NCBI RefSeq assembly: GCF_000346485.2
Contig: NZ_KQ976354.1
Coordinates: 3,529,747-3,593,746, forward strand
Source of the DNA: Scytonema hofmannii PCC 7110
GTDB lineage: Bacteria > Cyanobacteriota > Cyanobacteriia > Cyanobacteriales > Nostocaceae
Direction: 5' to 3'
Length of the DNA stretch: 64,000 nt
Part shown: positions 54,639-63,950 of the stretch, piece by piece
How positions within the stretch are numbered: the stretch's first letter is position 1
How the letters are laid out: each line of letters begins with the position of its first letter
Notes under the pieces: model-generated
What the model was told of the DNA's origin: nothing
Database searches by the model: none
Seen by the model: the letters and a program-made list of their open reading frames with translations, nothing else
Translations under genes and position numbers: made by a program

Positions 54639-54920
54639 CTAGATGAGTTCTTGAAAGCTATTGTAGTGATTGCTAGTGTAGTACATTTCTCCACTTTGCC
54701 CTACAATCAGACGGCGACCACCTCTGTCTGGTGCTCCTGGTGTCTCTACAGTATACTCTTTATAGTAGCCAAGAGGTTGCGACGGTAGCAAGCCTTCAAT
54801 ATTTTTGAAAACAGTACCATCTTTCCCATGAGGAAATGGTCTACCTTGTGAAATTAGATTGATAGTGATTTGGACTTCAGGAGGCAGTTGACTAATGGCA
54901 ACCTGTGGTATTCCCGTCAT
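54639..54920 (-). CDS. Barnase/RNase Sa-type guanyl ribonuclease toxin
   Basis: 93 aa. GRPFPHGKDGTVFKNIEGLL, YYKEYTVETPGAPDRGGRR and GEMYYTSNHYNSFQEL match the microbial RNase (N1/T1/Sa) family, with catalytic Glu in KEYTVETPG, Arg in GGRRLIVG and His in SNHY. There is no signal peptide, unlike secreted RNases, so it acts inside the cell or as an effector delivered otherwise. AAGGAG lies 11 bases before its start. It pairs with the barstar gene. Confidence 0.86.
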   Translation of the reverse strand: MTGIPQVAISQLPPEVQITINLISQGRPFPHGKDGTVFKNIEGLLPSQPLGYYKEYTVETPGAPDRGGRRLIVGQSGEMYYTSNHYNSFQELI

Positions 54921-54968
54921 TTAAATATCTTATCTCCTTGTCCGTGATAAATATGAGTAACTAACAAA

Positions 54969-55007
54969 TTACAGCTTTTCCCACTCATCTCTTGAAATTC
55001 CAAAAAT
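54969..55007 (-). pseudogene. Remnant of a GNAT gene 3' end
   Basis: The minus strand reads FGISRDEWEKL-stop, as in the end of the GNAT at 63352 (FGISRDEWERTA). 31 bases, 54977-55007, are identical to 63363-63393. Confidence 0.6.
54977..55007. repeat. 31-bp direct repeat, left copy
   Basis: Identical to 63363-63393 in the same orientation. The two copies bracket the XisI pseudogene and the whole CHAT-VMAP-MoxR-caspase cluster. Confidence 0.85.
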
Positions 55008-55359
55008 TAAATAAATTTGTATTTAAGTTTACAGCAAAAGCAGTATATTGACGCATGAATTGAGATTTATACGCCAGAACAATGTCTTGTTTGGGAATGC
55101 CTAACTGCACTAGTTCATTGGCGATGCCATCTTCCGTACCGTCGTATTGAATCCAAACTTTGTCACCTTTGATATCAATGTAAATTAAGCATCCATAAAC
55201 GCGACGGCGATTTTCCCAGCCCACACTAATTACCTGATAGGGATCTTGTTGTTAATCAAATGCAGTGTAGCGCTCAATGCCACCAAATGATGGTTTGATT
55301 TGACTGTAGTCCGTCAAAATTTGCTTAATTGCTTGACGATACTCATTTATTTTATCCAT
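54985..55359 (-). pseudogene. XisI-family pseudogene
   Basis: Matches the XisI at 53844 almost base for base, but a TAA replaces the AAC codon in …YTAFD-stop-QQDPYQ, and the normal stop is lost (FAVNLN instead of FTVD-stop), so the frame runs into the GNAT remnant. Dead copy of the duplicated unit. Confidence 0.75.
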
Positions 55360-55440
55360 TGTGCGATCGCCTCGTTTAAGCGTGAGTAGCTGTTGGACAA
55401 GATATGCTTGCTGTTGCAGTTTTGCTGTTAGTTGATAGTT

Positions 55441-58400
55441 CTAGAACTTTTGTCGCTGCTTTTTATCTTTCTCAAGCTCGTTCTTTTTTCTGTGAATACT
55501 ACTTTGAACAAATTCTATTTCTAGCTGATTGAGCCAGTCTCCATCTTTAGATTCAAGCAATTTTTCTAAGCGACTGAGACGTGGATCGTTCACCCAAAGA
55601 TAACCGTTATCTCGATGGTGCTTGTCCCAATCCCTTGCAGCAAATGTCAAACGTTGCTGTAACATCAGGTTTTCGTATTCCTGTCGCTGCCATTTTTCTA
55701 ACTTGTCCCACTCTCTCACTAGCGCATCATGAACGGGTTCTACATAAGGTTCTCCCCCGATGTCTTTTCCTCTAACAATTAGGCGAACGCGCTCGAAATG
55801 GTCGAGGATTTTCTCCACTCGTTGGTTTTCTGCTTCTGTTGGGTACTTAAGTTCCCATAAAGGGACTCTTCGCCGTGCTAACTGTCCATCTTCAATAGCG
55901 ACCATTCTTAACATGACTCGCCGCAATGTTGCTTGATGGGCTGAGTCAAACTTGTCGCATTCCTCTGTTGCTCGCTGTCTTAACGAACCAATAACTCCAC
56001 CTAAGGCATCATAATCTTCTTGAGTTAAAGTTCGCCTTTCTTGTGCAACACATTTTATATAAAGTTCGCTGAGTGTAAAAGATAAGAGTGACAGCGTTCC
56101 TGGCATTTGTCCAACATCATCAATGAGGCGATCAACAAGAGTTGGTGGCTCAAAGTCTAGCATCTTTTCAATTGCAGGTCTTTCAATGGCTTGACGCAAT
56201 TCATGAGACTTCATAGCCTTGACTTGAAAGCGTGCTGTATCCCAATAGGATTTTAGCGGAGAATCTGTAAAACGGGATTCAAAGTCAGATCGCAAAGTCA
56301 ACACTATATAAAGGCGAGGATCTGCCTCTAAAGCTTGTGTCAAAAAATTTAAGAAACTCTCTCGCGTTTTTTGTGTCAAGCACATTGTTAAGAGTTCCTC
56401 AAATTGGTCAACAACCAATAAAAACTTTGTGTTAGCCCGAACTTGGTTGTACTGTTCTATCAGGTTAATAAATTGGCTTGGTGCTTCTTTAAGCTTTTCT
56501 TTGAGGAAAGAAATTTTCTTTTGTTTCTCGGCTTCAGTTGTATAATTCTCGGCTTCAGTTGTATAAGCATTTCGCAAAACAGCTTCTGCAAGTGCTCCAA
56601 AGGGAGACCTTGTGGGTCGAATGGTCGGTAAGATATAAAATTCTTGTTCGTGATGAGTTCGCAAGCAAGGGATAAGCCCTGCTTTTACCAAACTTGACTT
56701 GCCAGAACCGGAAACTCCCAAGACAACGGTTAGTTGGTTACGGCGTTCGCTAATATGAGTATACAGTTGATTGATAAGTTCATTTCTACCAAAGAATAGG
56801 GAAGAATGTTGTTCTTCATAGCTTTTGAGTCCTCGGTATGGGTTGTTTCCTGGCTTGAGTGCGGGTGCATCTTCTAAGTTCTCCCGATCAAAGTGAGGTA
56901 GCAAGAAAATAAATTCACCTTTGTCATGCTTTTGCAGAGGAAATAAACTGGGTGTTTGGTGGGCGTTGCGATCATCAGTGATTTGCTCAACTTTATCCCG
57001 CACGTAGGAATAAATTTCCGTTGCAGTGATAATACCATCACCTCTTTTTAAAGTTGTGTCGGCGTGACCTTCTAATGCTTCAAATAATGCACTTGCAAAA
57101 GGGGAGTGTTCTTGTGTCAGGTCACTTTCTCTCTTGCCAAAAAAACCCAAGAAATCAAGGGCTTTTTGATCGTAAGCAGCGGAAGTAATGACTTGCCATG
57201 CACGAGCACGAATGAAGCGATCGTATCGTTCCTTGTAGACTTTTCGCGCAGGCATGGCGTTACGATAGGAACTTGAACGAAATGCTCCTGTAAAACAACC
57301 GTCTAAAATAACCAGCATATGACGGCATGGCAATTCTATGAGAGCATCATGCAAGTCCTGCATGGGTAGGAGAAGGTCTTGTGTTTGGAGGAGAGTTTCA
57401 GTTTTTGCATCAGTTGGGATGAGATAGCCTCTGTAAAGACTGTCGTCTTCTAACCCATCTGTAGGTACGATTCCATGTCCGGCAAAGTAAAAGAGTATGC
57501 AATCGCTCTCCTTCACTTCAACAGTTGTATTACCGACTGGGAATTTCTTGTTTTTGAAATCGGCAAGCAGAGCGTTTAATTCAGAAAGGGTAGCCTGTGA
57601 ATTAAGTAGAATTTTAACTTGATATTTATAGGTTTGTTGAAGAACATTTGCCAGTTTTTCGGCATCAGCAACAGGAGTTGTTAAGGGTGGAATACCATTT
57701 GAGTATTCGTTAATACCAATAACAACTGCTAAATTACGTTCAAAATCGTAATTACCTTTTGTTTTTCTTTTAGATTTTGGAATACTCTCGTTTGAGAGCT
57801 GTTGTTCTAGTTGTTCGGCAAAACGAGCATATTCTCCGCCCATCCGTTTTAATACTTGCGCTGTTACTCTCGCAAACGGACGGACTTGAGAGGCTACTCC
57901 ATCATCTTTTCCTGGTGCAAAATTCTGTAAGACTGCGGCAAACTCTTGAAGCGATAGCCCCAAGCGATATGCAATATACTCCGAAACTTTACTAATAACG
58001 TCGAGCGAATCTTTGCTAGGAATTGATTCTAGCAGTATCTCGCGGACTCCCGGCATAAAGTCGTACTCAACAGAATCGGCTTTTGTTTGTCTCTCAATCT
58101 TTGATAAGGGTTTGAGCAATCCACCCAAAAATACTTCTGCGACATGGATTTGCCTCGATTGAGATAACATTTGTGCTTGAATAATTCGCATGACTGGCAA
58201 GCAAATGACTGGCGCTGCTGCCAACAATATTGCCAGTTTGCGTGCTATTGGCGATGCGGTTACGCGGAAACGTTGAACTCGTTGTTGGGCAGAAAGTTGC
58301 ACGGAGGAACGTTCGTTGTCAAAATCATCATTAACTACAGCTTGTAAATCGAACACAAACCCTGGTATCCAAGTGCCTCCTTTGCCTGTTATCATCTGCG

Positions 58401-59421
58401 CCCAGTTGTACAGATTTTCTACTTCCAAAGTAACAACCGGTACTTTGATGCCAGTATCAATATCAGTGTCATCCCAAGCTGACACTTGTTTCACTCTCAA
58501 TTTTTGGTTGAAAACACCTACTTCTAAAGCAGAAAATAGTACTGGTGTTTGTAGTCCTAAAGCTGTTCGTTGCCACATATGTTGTGGCAACATTTGCAAA
58601 ATTACTGCCAACCCACTTTCTGACCATATCTTCAATGCATCCAATATCGCACCATTGTGCCAAAAACTAGCGATGCAATCACTGACGATAAGTATTAAAC
58701 GACGACCGTTAGGATCAATGAGCTCTTTAGTGCTACGAAATCCTCGATCTCCTCTTGTTACACCAGTACCTGGGCGAATTTTAATTTTTGTACGATCCTC
58801 AACCACTAACCCCCAAGTACGTATATCTCGAAACACACCGTAATTTTCCAAAATCTGCTGTATTTCTACTATTGTATGTTGCCAAATAAGCATTGATTCG
58901 CTTTCATCAACTACTAGTGCTACCTCTAACCAAGGTTCGAGTACGGGTTTGAGTACTGGTATCCAAATTTGCTCTTCAGCAATTTTTTGTATTGTTGGAG
59001 TTTCATCTAATACAGTAAGAGCAGTATTTGAAGGAACTTGACGCAGGAGAGAGCGTATTGCCCGTGCTAAGTTAAGTGGTTCTGGTAGCGATAGTGCATC
59101 TGGTACTTTAAATGAAACAGATGGGGTAGCATCATGTTGCGTGTAAACACCTGCTGATTGAGATGTGTCCTTTTGTGTAGAAGGTGAAGGTTCGTTTTTG
59201 GAATTGCTTGGTTCTGGCTTGGAAAGAGAATCTGAAGGTATCGATTTTGATGGAATGGTTTGTGGAATCTCCTTTTTAGACTGGGGTACTTGATTTTCTA
59301 AAGGGATAGAAGGGAATTTTGGCACTGCTTGCTGCATCTTGACGGCAAGCCATATGACTTCTGCAATTTCTTTTGCCGTCAAATCCTTTGTTCTTAGAGC
59401 CGTAATGAGTTTGTCAATCAT
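55441..59421 (-). CDS. vWA - caspase (C14) - STAND ATPase protein
   Basis: 1326 aa. Helical start (1-30); disordered Ser/Pro stretch (40-105); vWA-like domain of the SAV_2336 type with MIDAS DESES (172-176); caspase-like protease (about 563-815) with His649 in FAGHG and Cys709 in LDGCFTG; then NPYRGL and a STAND NTPase with Walker A GVSGSGKSS (902-910), Walker B VVDQFEEL, ending in a winged helix (EPYVEPVHDALVREW) and a short basic tail. Protease and ATPase sites look intact, so it could be the executing protein of a ternary conflict system. Last gene of the leftward cluster; 12 bases after the MoxR gene. Confidence 0.92.
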   Translation of the reverse strand: MIDKLITALRTKDLTAKEIAEVIWLAVKMQQAVPKFPSIPLENQVPQSKKEIPQTIPSKSIPSDSLSKPEPSNSKNEPSPSTQKDTSQSAGVYTQHDATPSVSFKVPDALSLPEPLNLARAIRSLLRQVPSNTALTVLDETPTIQKIAEEQIWIPVLKPVLEPWLEVALVVDESESMLIWQHTIVEIQQILENYGVFRDIRTWGLVVEDRTKIKIRPGTGVTRGDRGFRSTKELIDPNGRRLILIVSDCIASFWHNGAILDALKIWSESGLAVILQMLPQHMWQRTALGLQTPVLFSALEVGVFNQKLRVKQVSAWDDTDIDTGIKVPVVTLEVENLYNWAQMITGKGGTWIPGFVFDLQAVVNDDFDNERSSVQLSAQQRVQRFRVTASPIARKLAILLAAAPVICLPVMRIIQAQMLSQSRQIHVAEVFLGGLLKPLSKIERQTKADSVEYDFMPGVREILLESIPSKDSLDVISKVSEYIAYRLGLSLQEFAAVLQNFAPGKDDGVASQVRPFARVTAQVLKRMGGEYARFAEQLEQQLSNESIPKSKRKTKGNYDFERNLAVVIGINEYSNGIPPLTTPVADAEKLANVLQQTYKYQVKILLNSQATLSELNALLADFKNKKFPVGNTTVEVKESDCILFYFAGHGIVPTDGLEDDSLYRGYLIPTDAKTETLLQTQDLLLPMQDLHDALIELPCRHMLVILDGCFTGAFRSSSYRNAMPARKVYKERYDRFIRARAWQVITSAAYDQKALDFLGFFGKRESDLTQEHSPFASALFEALEGHADTTLKRGDGIITATEIYSYVRDKVEQITDDRNAHQTPSLFPLQKHDKGEFIFLLPHFDRENLEDAPALKPGNNPYRGLKSYEEQHSSLFFGRNELINQLYTHISERRNQLTVVLGVSGSGKSSLVKAGLIPCLRTHHEQEFYILPTIRPTRSPFGALAEAVLRNAYTTEAENYTTEAEKQKKISFLKEKLKEAPSQFINLIEQYNQVRANTKFLLVVDQFEELLTMCLTQKTRESFLNFLTQALEADPRLYIVLTLRSDFESRFTDSPLKSYWDTARFQVKAMKSHELRQAIERPAIEKMLDFEPPTLVDRLIDDVGQMPGTLSLLSFTLSELYIKCVAQERRTLTQEDYDALGGVIGSLRQRATEECDKFDSAHQATLRRVMLRMVAIEDGQLARRRVPLWELKYPTEAENQRVEKILDHFERVRLIVRGKDIGGEPYVEPVHDALVREWDKLEKWQRQEYENLMLQQRLTFAARDWDKHHRDNGYLWVNDPRLSRLEKLLESKDGDWLNQLEIEFVQSSIHRKKNELEKDKKQRQKF

Positions 59422-59433
59422 TCGTTGTTTTCA

Positions 59434-60420
59434 CTACGTAAGATATTGCATAAGTAGTGCTTTGAGATTTGTCTCGTCAACTGGAGTCAATCTGGATTTA
59501 CCAGTCAGTAAGTAAACAGCATTCAGCAGTTGGTCGGTTGCTAGCTCTCCATTTTTACATTTTTCAAGAAAATCCTCAATGAGAGGTTCGGCTTTTTCTA
59601 GAACTTCATCTCCCAAATGCGCTTTCACAATTTCCGTTAGGGCTTTTTGGCTAGGTTGTTGAAGTGTCAGTCGCAAACAGCGACGTAAAAAAGCAGGAGG
59701 AAAATCTCGTTCTCCATTACTGGTAAGTAGAATGAATGGAAACGCATCACAATGTATGCGACCATCTGTAACAGAAGCGTCGGTGCCATCATAACTTCGC
59801 ACTATTACCCGTTGTTCCAACTTAGATATACGGGCTAGTTCTGGAATTTCAAAATCCCCTTCTTCAAATAAATTTAGCAGGTCATTAGGTAAGTTAATAT
59901 CGCTTTTGTCTATTTCATCAATAAGTAAGACACGTGGACGGGGCGATGGTAACAATGCTGTTCCAACCGGTCCTAGCTGAATGTATTGACCAATACTGTT
60001 ATTTGTTTTATTGGTTTCACTTTTTTGATTTAATTGAGCATCCTGTAAACGAGCGATCGCATCATAGCGATACAGACCCTCCTGTAGCGTTGAACGTGCT
60101 GTTATAGGCCACAAAAGAACTGAACCGAGGTTGAGTTCATAAGCGACGGCATAGGCAAGGGAAGTTTTGCCGATTCCTGGTTTACCAGTAACTAACAAAG
60201 GTCGCCGCAAATAAAGTGCTGCGTTGACAATGTTAATTAAGTCGGTATCTTTTTGGTCAATCCAAAAGTTTCTACCCCGTTGCACAGCTTTTGTTTCTTT
60301 ATCCTCTATTTTTTCGAGCTTCTTAGCACTAGCGAACCTGCGCCAACCGGGAGGATCGGGTAAACGTTCAATTTCATCATGGGGTTTACTATTCCCTTTG
60401 AAAATTCGCCAATCGCTCAT
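59434..60420 (-). CDS. MoxR-type AAA+ ATPase
   Basis: 328 aa. Walker A VTGKPGIGKTSLAY, Walker B VLLIDEIDKSD, sensor 1 LLTSNGERDFPPAF and the arginine finger FLRRCLRL. MoxR proteins remodel partners that bear vWA domains, and its neighbours are VMAP and a vWA-caspase protein, the arrangement expected of a VMAP ternary system. 12 bases from the next gene, 19 from the previous, so probably one operon. Confidence 0.92.
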   Translation of the reverse strand: MSDWRIFKGNSKPHDEIERLPDPPGWRRFASAKKLEKIEDKETKAVQRGRNFWIDQKDTDLINIVNAALYLRRPLLVTGKPGIGKTSLAYAVAYELNLGSVLLWPITARSTLQEGLYRYDAIARLQDAQLNQKSETNKTNNSIGQYIQLGPVGTALLPSPRPRVLLIDEIDKSDINLPNDLLNLFEEGDFEIPELARISKLEQRVIVRSYDGTDASVTDGRIHCDAFPFILLTSNGERDFPPAFLRRCLRLTLQQPSQKALTEIVKAHLGDEVLEKAEPLIEDFLEKCKNGELATDQLLNAVYLLTGKSRLTPVDETNLKALLMQYLT

Positions 60421-60439
60421 GAATAACTCCTGTGTATTT

Positions 60440-61795
60440 CTATTGTCCTGGTGTTAGCAATTCAATCACGTCGGGTACAGGTGGTAACCGATATGGATCT
60501 TCCCACAAGATAGACAAGTAACCTGAGTACTTATCAGAATAAGCATACACTTCTTCTCGTTTTTTTCGCAGCAGTTCAGGTAGCTCAATTAGCTTTACCT
60601 TGTTCAAAAAATCGTTGATTTCAATCTCCAGCTTCTGGTGAGGTATGTCACACATAGACCAGATAGCAATTGGCGCTGCTGCTTTATGAATTGCTTGGAA
60701 CAAATCTTGACTTTTTGATACTGATAAAGCACAGGCTACTTTAAGACCTATTTTTTGCTTCAAATCCGAAGTTATTTTCTTCCAGTCACAGTTTTCTATG
60801 CTTTTAAGTTCATAAAAATCGTCCTGACTTAATAAACTGTGAAAACAATCCTGTACTTTTTGCCAGTTTTTACGCCATTGATTATCATATTTTATCAGAT
60901 ATCTACGATCAAGTCGTTCACTCGAACGTAGTAAAACTCCATGTAAAATTTCAACGGGATCGTCCATAAATAACCATTGATAAATCTCTTCACATAAGTT
61001 TTTATATGGTAAGAAAAACTCAATGGTGAGATTGAAATTGCGCTGATAACGGCGAGTATGACTATTAAGTATTTTTAAACTTTCTTCTAAAAACTTCTCT
61101 ACATTCTCTGAAATTTCGCTAATCAGACATATCACTTCTTCATTCTTGATATCTAAAGGTAAAAATCCCTTTGATGGATCGTTTTTATCTAACATCTTAT
61201 CATCTAAAATTAACCAGGCTTTAATTCTAAACGTATTACTCCCATCTATTTCAGGACGAAGTACTATTAATAAATAAGACTGAAAATTATTGGATTCTTG
61301 AACTACTATCCTTGTACCTGATTTATCTTCTATAGAAGGTACTGTTAAATGTTTTACATTTTCTTGTATAGAGTTAGAAATAAGATGGAGTTTTTCATAA
61401 ACTTCATGAGAAAAACTCTGATTTACCCGCAGTAAGTTTGTAACCAATGTAAGTATTTCTTTATTGCCAAACTTTTGCTCTATAAATTCATTAATGTTAT
61501 CGGTTGATAATACAGGCCAGTCAGGTAAAGAATCACGCACAGCTTGCCTAACAATAAATTCATCTACCTGTTGAATAGTTTTTATCACCTCTTTTTTAAA
61601 TTCCAATTCCTGATTTAAGTTTTTATTATCTGACATAATAATATTAAATACTATGTTATTAGTATTACTAACAAGATTATCACTTATAACTGTATTACTG
61701 TTACCTTGAACAGCTTGATTATTATTACCTTGAACAGTCCTATTTTGATTTCCTTCAACTGTACTACTAGAACTACAGGGTATTGCGTGAGTCAT
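60440..61795 (-). CDS. VMAP-type protein (vWA-MoxR-associated) with N-terminal octad repeats
   Basis: 451 aa. The N-terminus has three tandem 8-residue repeats, VEGNQNRT (13-20), VQGNNNQA (21-28), VQGNSNTV (29-36). A helical domain (60-125) follows, then a large alpha/beta C-terminal region ending SILWEDPYRLPPVPD, as in VMAP-C. VMAP is the third member of NTP-dependent vWA-MoxR systems. The repeat is shared with the CHAT protein 155 bp upstream, so the two proteins may co-assemble. Family assigned from context and end motif, not by alignment. Confidence 0.75.
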   Translation of the reverse strand: MTHAIPCSSSSTVEGNQNRTVQGNNNQAVQGNSNTVISDNLVSNTNNIVFNIIMSDNKNLNQELEFKKEVIKTIQQVDEFIVRQAVRDSLPDWPVLSTDNINEFIEQKFGNKEILTLVTNLLRVNQSFSHEVYEKLHLISNSIQENVKHLTVPSIEDKSGTRIVVQESNNFQSYLLIVLRPEIDGSNTFRIKAWLILDDKMLDKNDPSKGFLPLDIKNEEVICLISEISENVEKFLEESLKILNSHTRRYQRNFNLTIEFFLPYKNLCEEIYQWLFMDDPVEILHGVLLRSSERLDRRYLIKYDNQWRKNWQKVQDCFHSLLSQDDFYELKSIENCDWKKITSDLKQKIGLKVACALSVSKSQDLFQAIHKAAAPIAIWSMCDIPHQKLEIEINDFLNKVKLIELPELLRKKREEVYAYSDKYSGYLSILWEDPYRLPPVPDVIELLTPGQ

Positions 61796-61950
61796 GAATC
61801 AATTCTGAAAGTAATTTATAATAAACAACTTACCGTAACTGTAGAATTTTAAGTTTTATAGAGAGTATCTTAAACATAGCCAAATTTTTAAATTTTTATT
61901 TCTATAGAATTATGCTAATAGCTTTTGCTATGCCTATTTAGTAGATTGCT

Positions 61951-63063
61951 TTATAAGCCCAGTAAATGAGAACTTGCAGCAGTACCTAACCAACTTGCTA
62001 CTTTAACGACGATTGGTTTAGCTTTATCCCAAAGTGTCTTACATGCATCCACAGTTTTACTAGCTTTCTCAAGAGTTTCAGTCATTGTGTCTAAATTTCC
62101 GTTTGCTACCTTTTTTTGTGGTTCTGCTTTACTCAGTGCTTTCTTTGTATTAGTTAAATTCTCGATTACATCTTCCTTAAGCTGTTTCGGTATTTCAGTC
62201 TCTTGAACTAAATATTCAAGTTCAGCTAACAAATTTATCACTTCATCTTTAGTTAACTTTCTTTCATCTATATCAGTTCTGCCAAAAGAGACTTGATTGT
62301 TATTACCCTGAACCGAATTATTGTTATTTCCTTGAACACTATAATTATACGATACGTTAGGACTGTTATTCATAATGCTTGTCTCCTCATGCTCTTTTAA
62401 CTCTGTTGCTTTTAAGTTACTAGAGAATAAACTTTTGGAACCATCGCCAATGATTTTTGGAGTTAAAGATTCCGGTATCCCATACATCTTAATGTTATTA
62501 CAGCCAATTTTAAAAGCATCATCATAATTTCTCCCAGCACCAAGGGCGTCATAAAATGCTGTGGAGAATTTGATAGCAGCATCATCTGTAATAGCTCGTT
62601 CCATACCAATAACACACTCAACGTGCTGATGTATTGCTTTAGCTTGCTCTTCAGAGTAACAAGCATTAAGCAGTACACACTCAACTTTTTTAAATAACCC
62701 AAATAGGTCTGCTAGTGATTTTGTACTAACTAGCTGCATTTGCCCAAAATCATTCTCTAGGACAATACCACCGGAATGCGAACCTGCTGTGGTAGCGTTC
62801 CTCTGTAGCTCCTTGGAATCTCTACCTAACTCTGCACCGTCACCCCTTTTTCCATGACCAGAGAAATGTACAAACTGTGGTTCCTTATCTAAGAGAGTAC
62901 GACGCAATTCATCAATACGTACTGCCCCTTTGGTAATAATTTCAACACTATCTCTATGTTGGAAGCGTTCCAATGCATTCTGTATTTCCCGTACCTCCTT
63001 CTCCAAACAGAGTCTCTCTGTATCTATAGGATTTGCCGATAAAATTAAAATCCTCTTTTTCAT
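61951..63063 (-). CDS. CHAT-domain protease with octad repeats and helical tail
   Basis: 370 aa. N-terminal caspase-like CHAT domain (1-200) with intact His70 in VHFSGHG and Cys135 in LLNACYSEEQ. A linker holds two octads, VQGNNNNS (243-250) and VQGNNNQV (251-258). The C-terminal helical part (265-355) ends in an amphipathic segment VKVASWLGTAASSHLLGL. First gene of the leftward cluster. Likely an effector protease activated via the repeat it shares with VMAP (inference). Confidence 0.85.
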   Translation of the reverse strand: MKKRILILSANPIDTERLCLEKEVREIQNALERFQHRDSVEIITKGAVRIDELRRTLLDKEPQFVHFSGHGKRGDGAELGRDSKELQRNATTAGSHSGGIVLENDFGQMQLVSTKSLADLFGLFKKVECVLLNACYSEEQAKAIHQHVECVIGMERAITDDAAIKFSTAFYDALGAGRNYDDAFKIGCNNIKMYGIPESLTPKIIGDGSKSLFSSNLKATELKEHEETSIMNNSPNVSYNYSVQGNNNNSVQGNNNQVSFGRTDIDERKLTKDEVINLLAELEYLVQETEIPKQLKEDVIENLTNTKKALSKAEPQKKVANGNLDTMTETLEKASKTVDACKTLWDKAKPIVVKVASWLGTAASSHLLGL

Positions 63064-63206
63064 AATGTCTTAAAGATGATATTGCGGATAGTGAGAATGT
63101 CTTAACTAGGAGAGCAATACATGATAATGGATACAACATGAGTATGTAATTTTCCGGCTTAAAAAGTCATAATGCTCCTTTTCTGCTCTTATCTGTCGCT
63201 CTTAAG

Positions 63207-63224
63207 TAATATTAAGAAATATTA
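63207..63224. promoter_or_regulatory. Inverted repeat upstream of the CHAT operon
   Basis: TAATATT-AAGA-AATATTA, about 145 bases before the CHAT start. The surrounding AT-rich sequence could hold the operon promoter, but no clear boxes were assigned. Confidence 0.35.
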
Positions 63225-63351
63225 TATTTATATGTATTAACAAAAAACTATGTTATCCAGAAGAGTGTCGATATCAAGTTGTTGACTGAACATGAATTCA
63301 AGCCTCGTAAGGTAAATTCTTTATCTCTCACTAGGTTTGAGATTGAGCAAC

Positions 63352-63894
63352 TTATGCAGTTCTTTCCCACTCATCTCTTGAAATTCCAAAAATCAAAGTA
63401 TCCCACCAGCGCCCCTTAAACCATTCATTCTCAGTAAATCTTTCCTCAAATTGCATCCCTACTTTTTCCATCACTCTAGCAGAGGCAAGGTTTTCAGCAA
63501 TGCACCAGCCATAAATACGTTGTAGCTTTAACTCCTCAAAACCAAACTTTATCATGGTGGTTGCTGCTTCCGTTGCATATCCCTTTCCCCAGTAATCTGC
63601 AGCTATTTCGTAACCAAGGGAAGCTTCTGGTAATTCTGGTTTTATTTTGCGAATACCACAATTTCCAATGACTTTTTCTTCTTCTTTTAAGACGATCGCT
63701 AACTGAAATTTCGTTCTTGGCACTTGCTTTTGCTGTTCTAAAAACATTTGCACAAATTCTTGCACATCAGTTTCGCTACGTGTCTCCCATTCGTAAAATT
63801 CCAGGTATTGTGGATCTGCTTGGTAGTCAAAAACGGCTTGCCAGTCTTCCGGCATAAATTCTCTTAAGGTAAGGCGCTGGGAGGAAAGAATCAT
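63352..63894 (-). CDS. GNAT N-acetyltransferase, RimJ/RimL type
   Basis: 180 aa. Motif A with the acetyl-CoA-binding segment IAADYWGKGYATEAATTMIKF, then CIAENLASARVMEKVGM and the C-terminal WWDTLIFGISRDEWERTA. It probably acetylates an amino group of a ribosomal protein or small molecule. Its 3' end contains the 31-bp sequence repeated at 54977. Confidence 0.92.
   Translation of the reverse strand: MILSSQRLTLREFMPEDWQAVFDYQADPQYLEFYEWETRSETDVQEFVQMFLEQQKQVPRTKFQLAIVLKEEEKVIGNCGIRKIKPELPEASLGYEIAADYWGKGYATEAATTMIKFGFEELKLQRIYGWCIAENLASARVMEKVGMQFEERFTENEWFKGRWWDTLIFGISRDEWERTA
63363..63393. repeat. 31-bp direct repeat, right copy (GNAT 3' end)
   Basis: Identical to 54977-55007; see the left copy. 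Confidence 0.85.
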
Positions 63895-63950
63895 TTTAGT
63901 GAATGAAGCATTAACAATTAATCAGAAAACTACAGAAAAAATTATCCAAT

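Noticed and set aside
53844-55359. XisI copies as evidence for an active fdxN-type excision element
   Set aside because: No xisH, xisF recombinase or nif genes are present; XisI homologues are widespread without such elements.
58316-58843. 175-codon ORF antisense to the vWA-caspase gene
   Set aside because: Lies wholly over the vWA domain coding sequence on the other strand, with no ribosome-binding site or motif.
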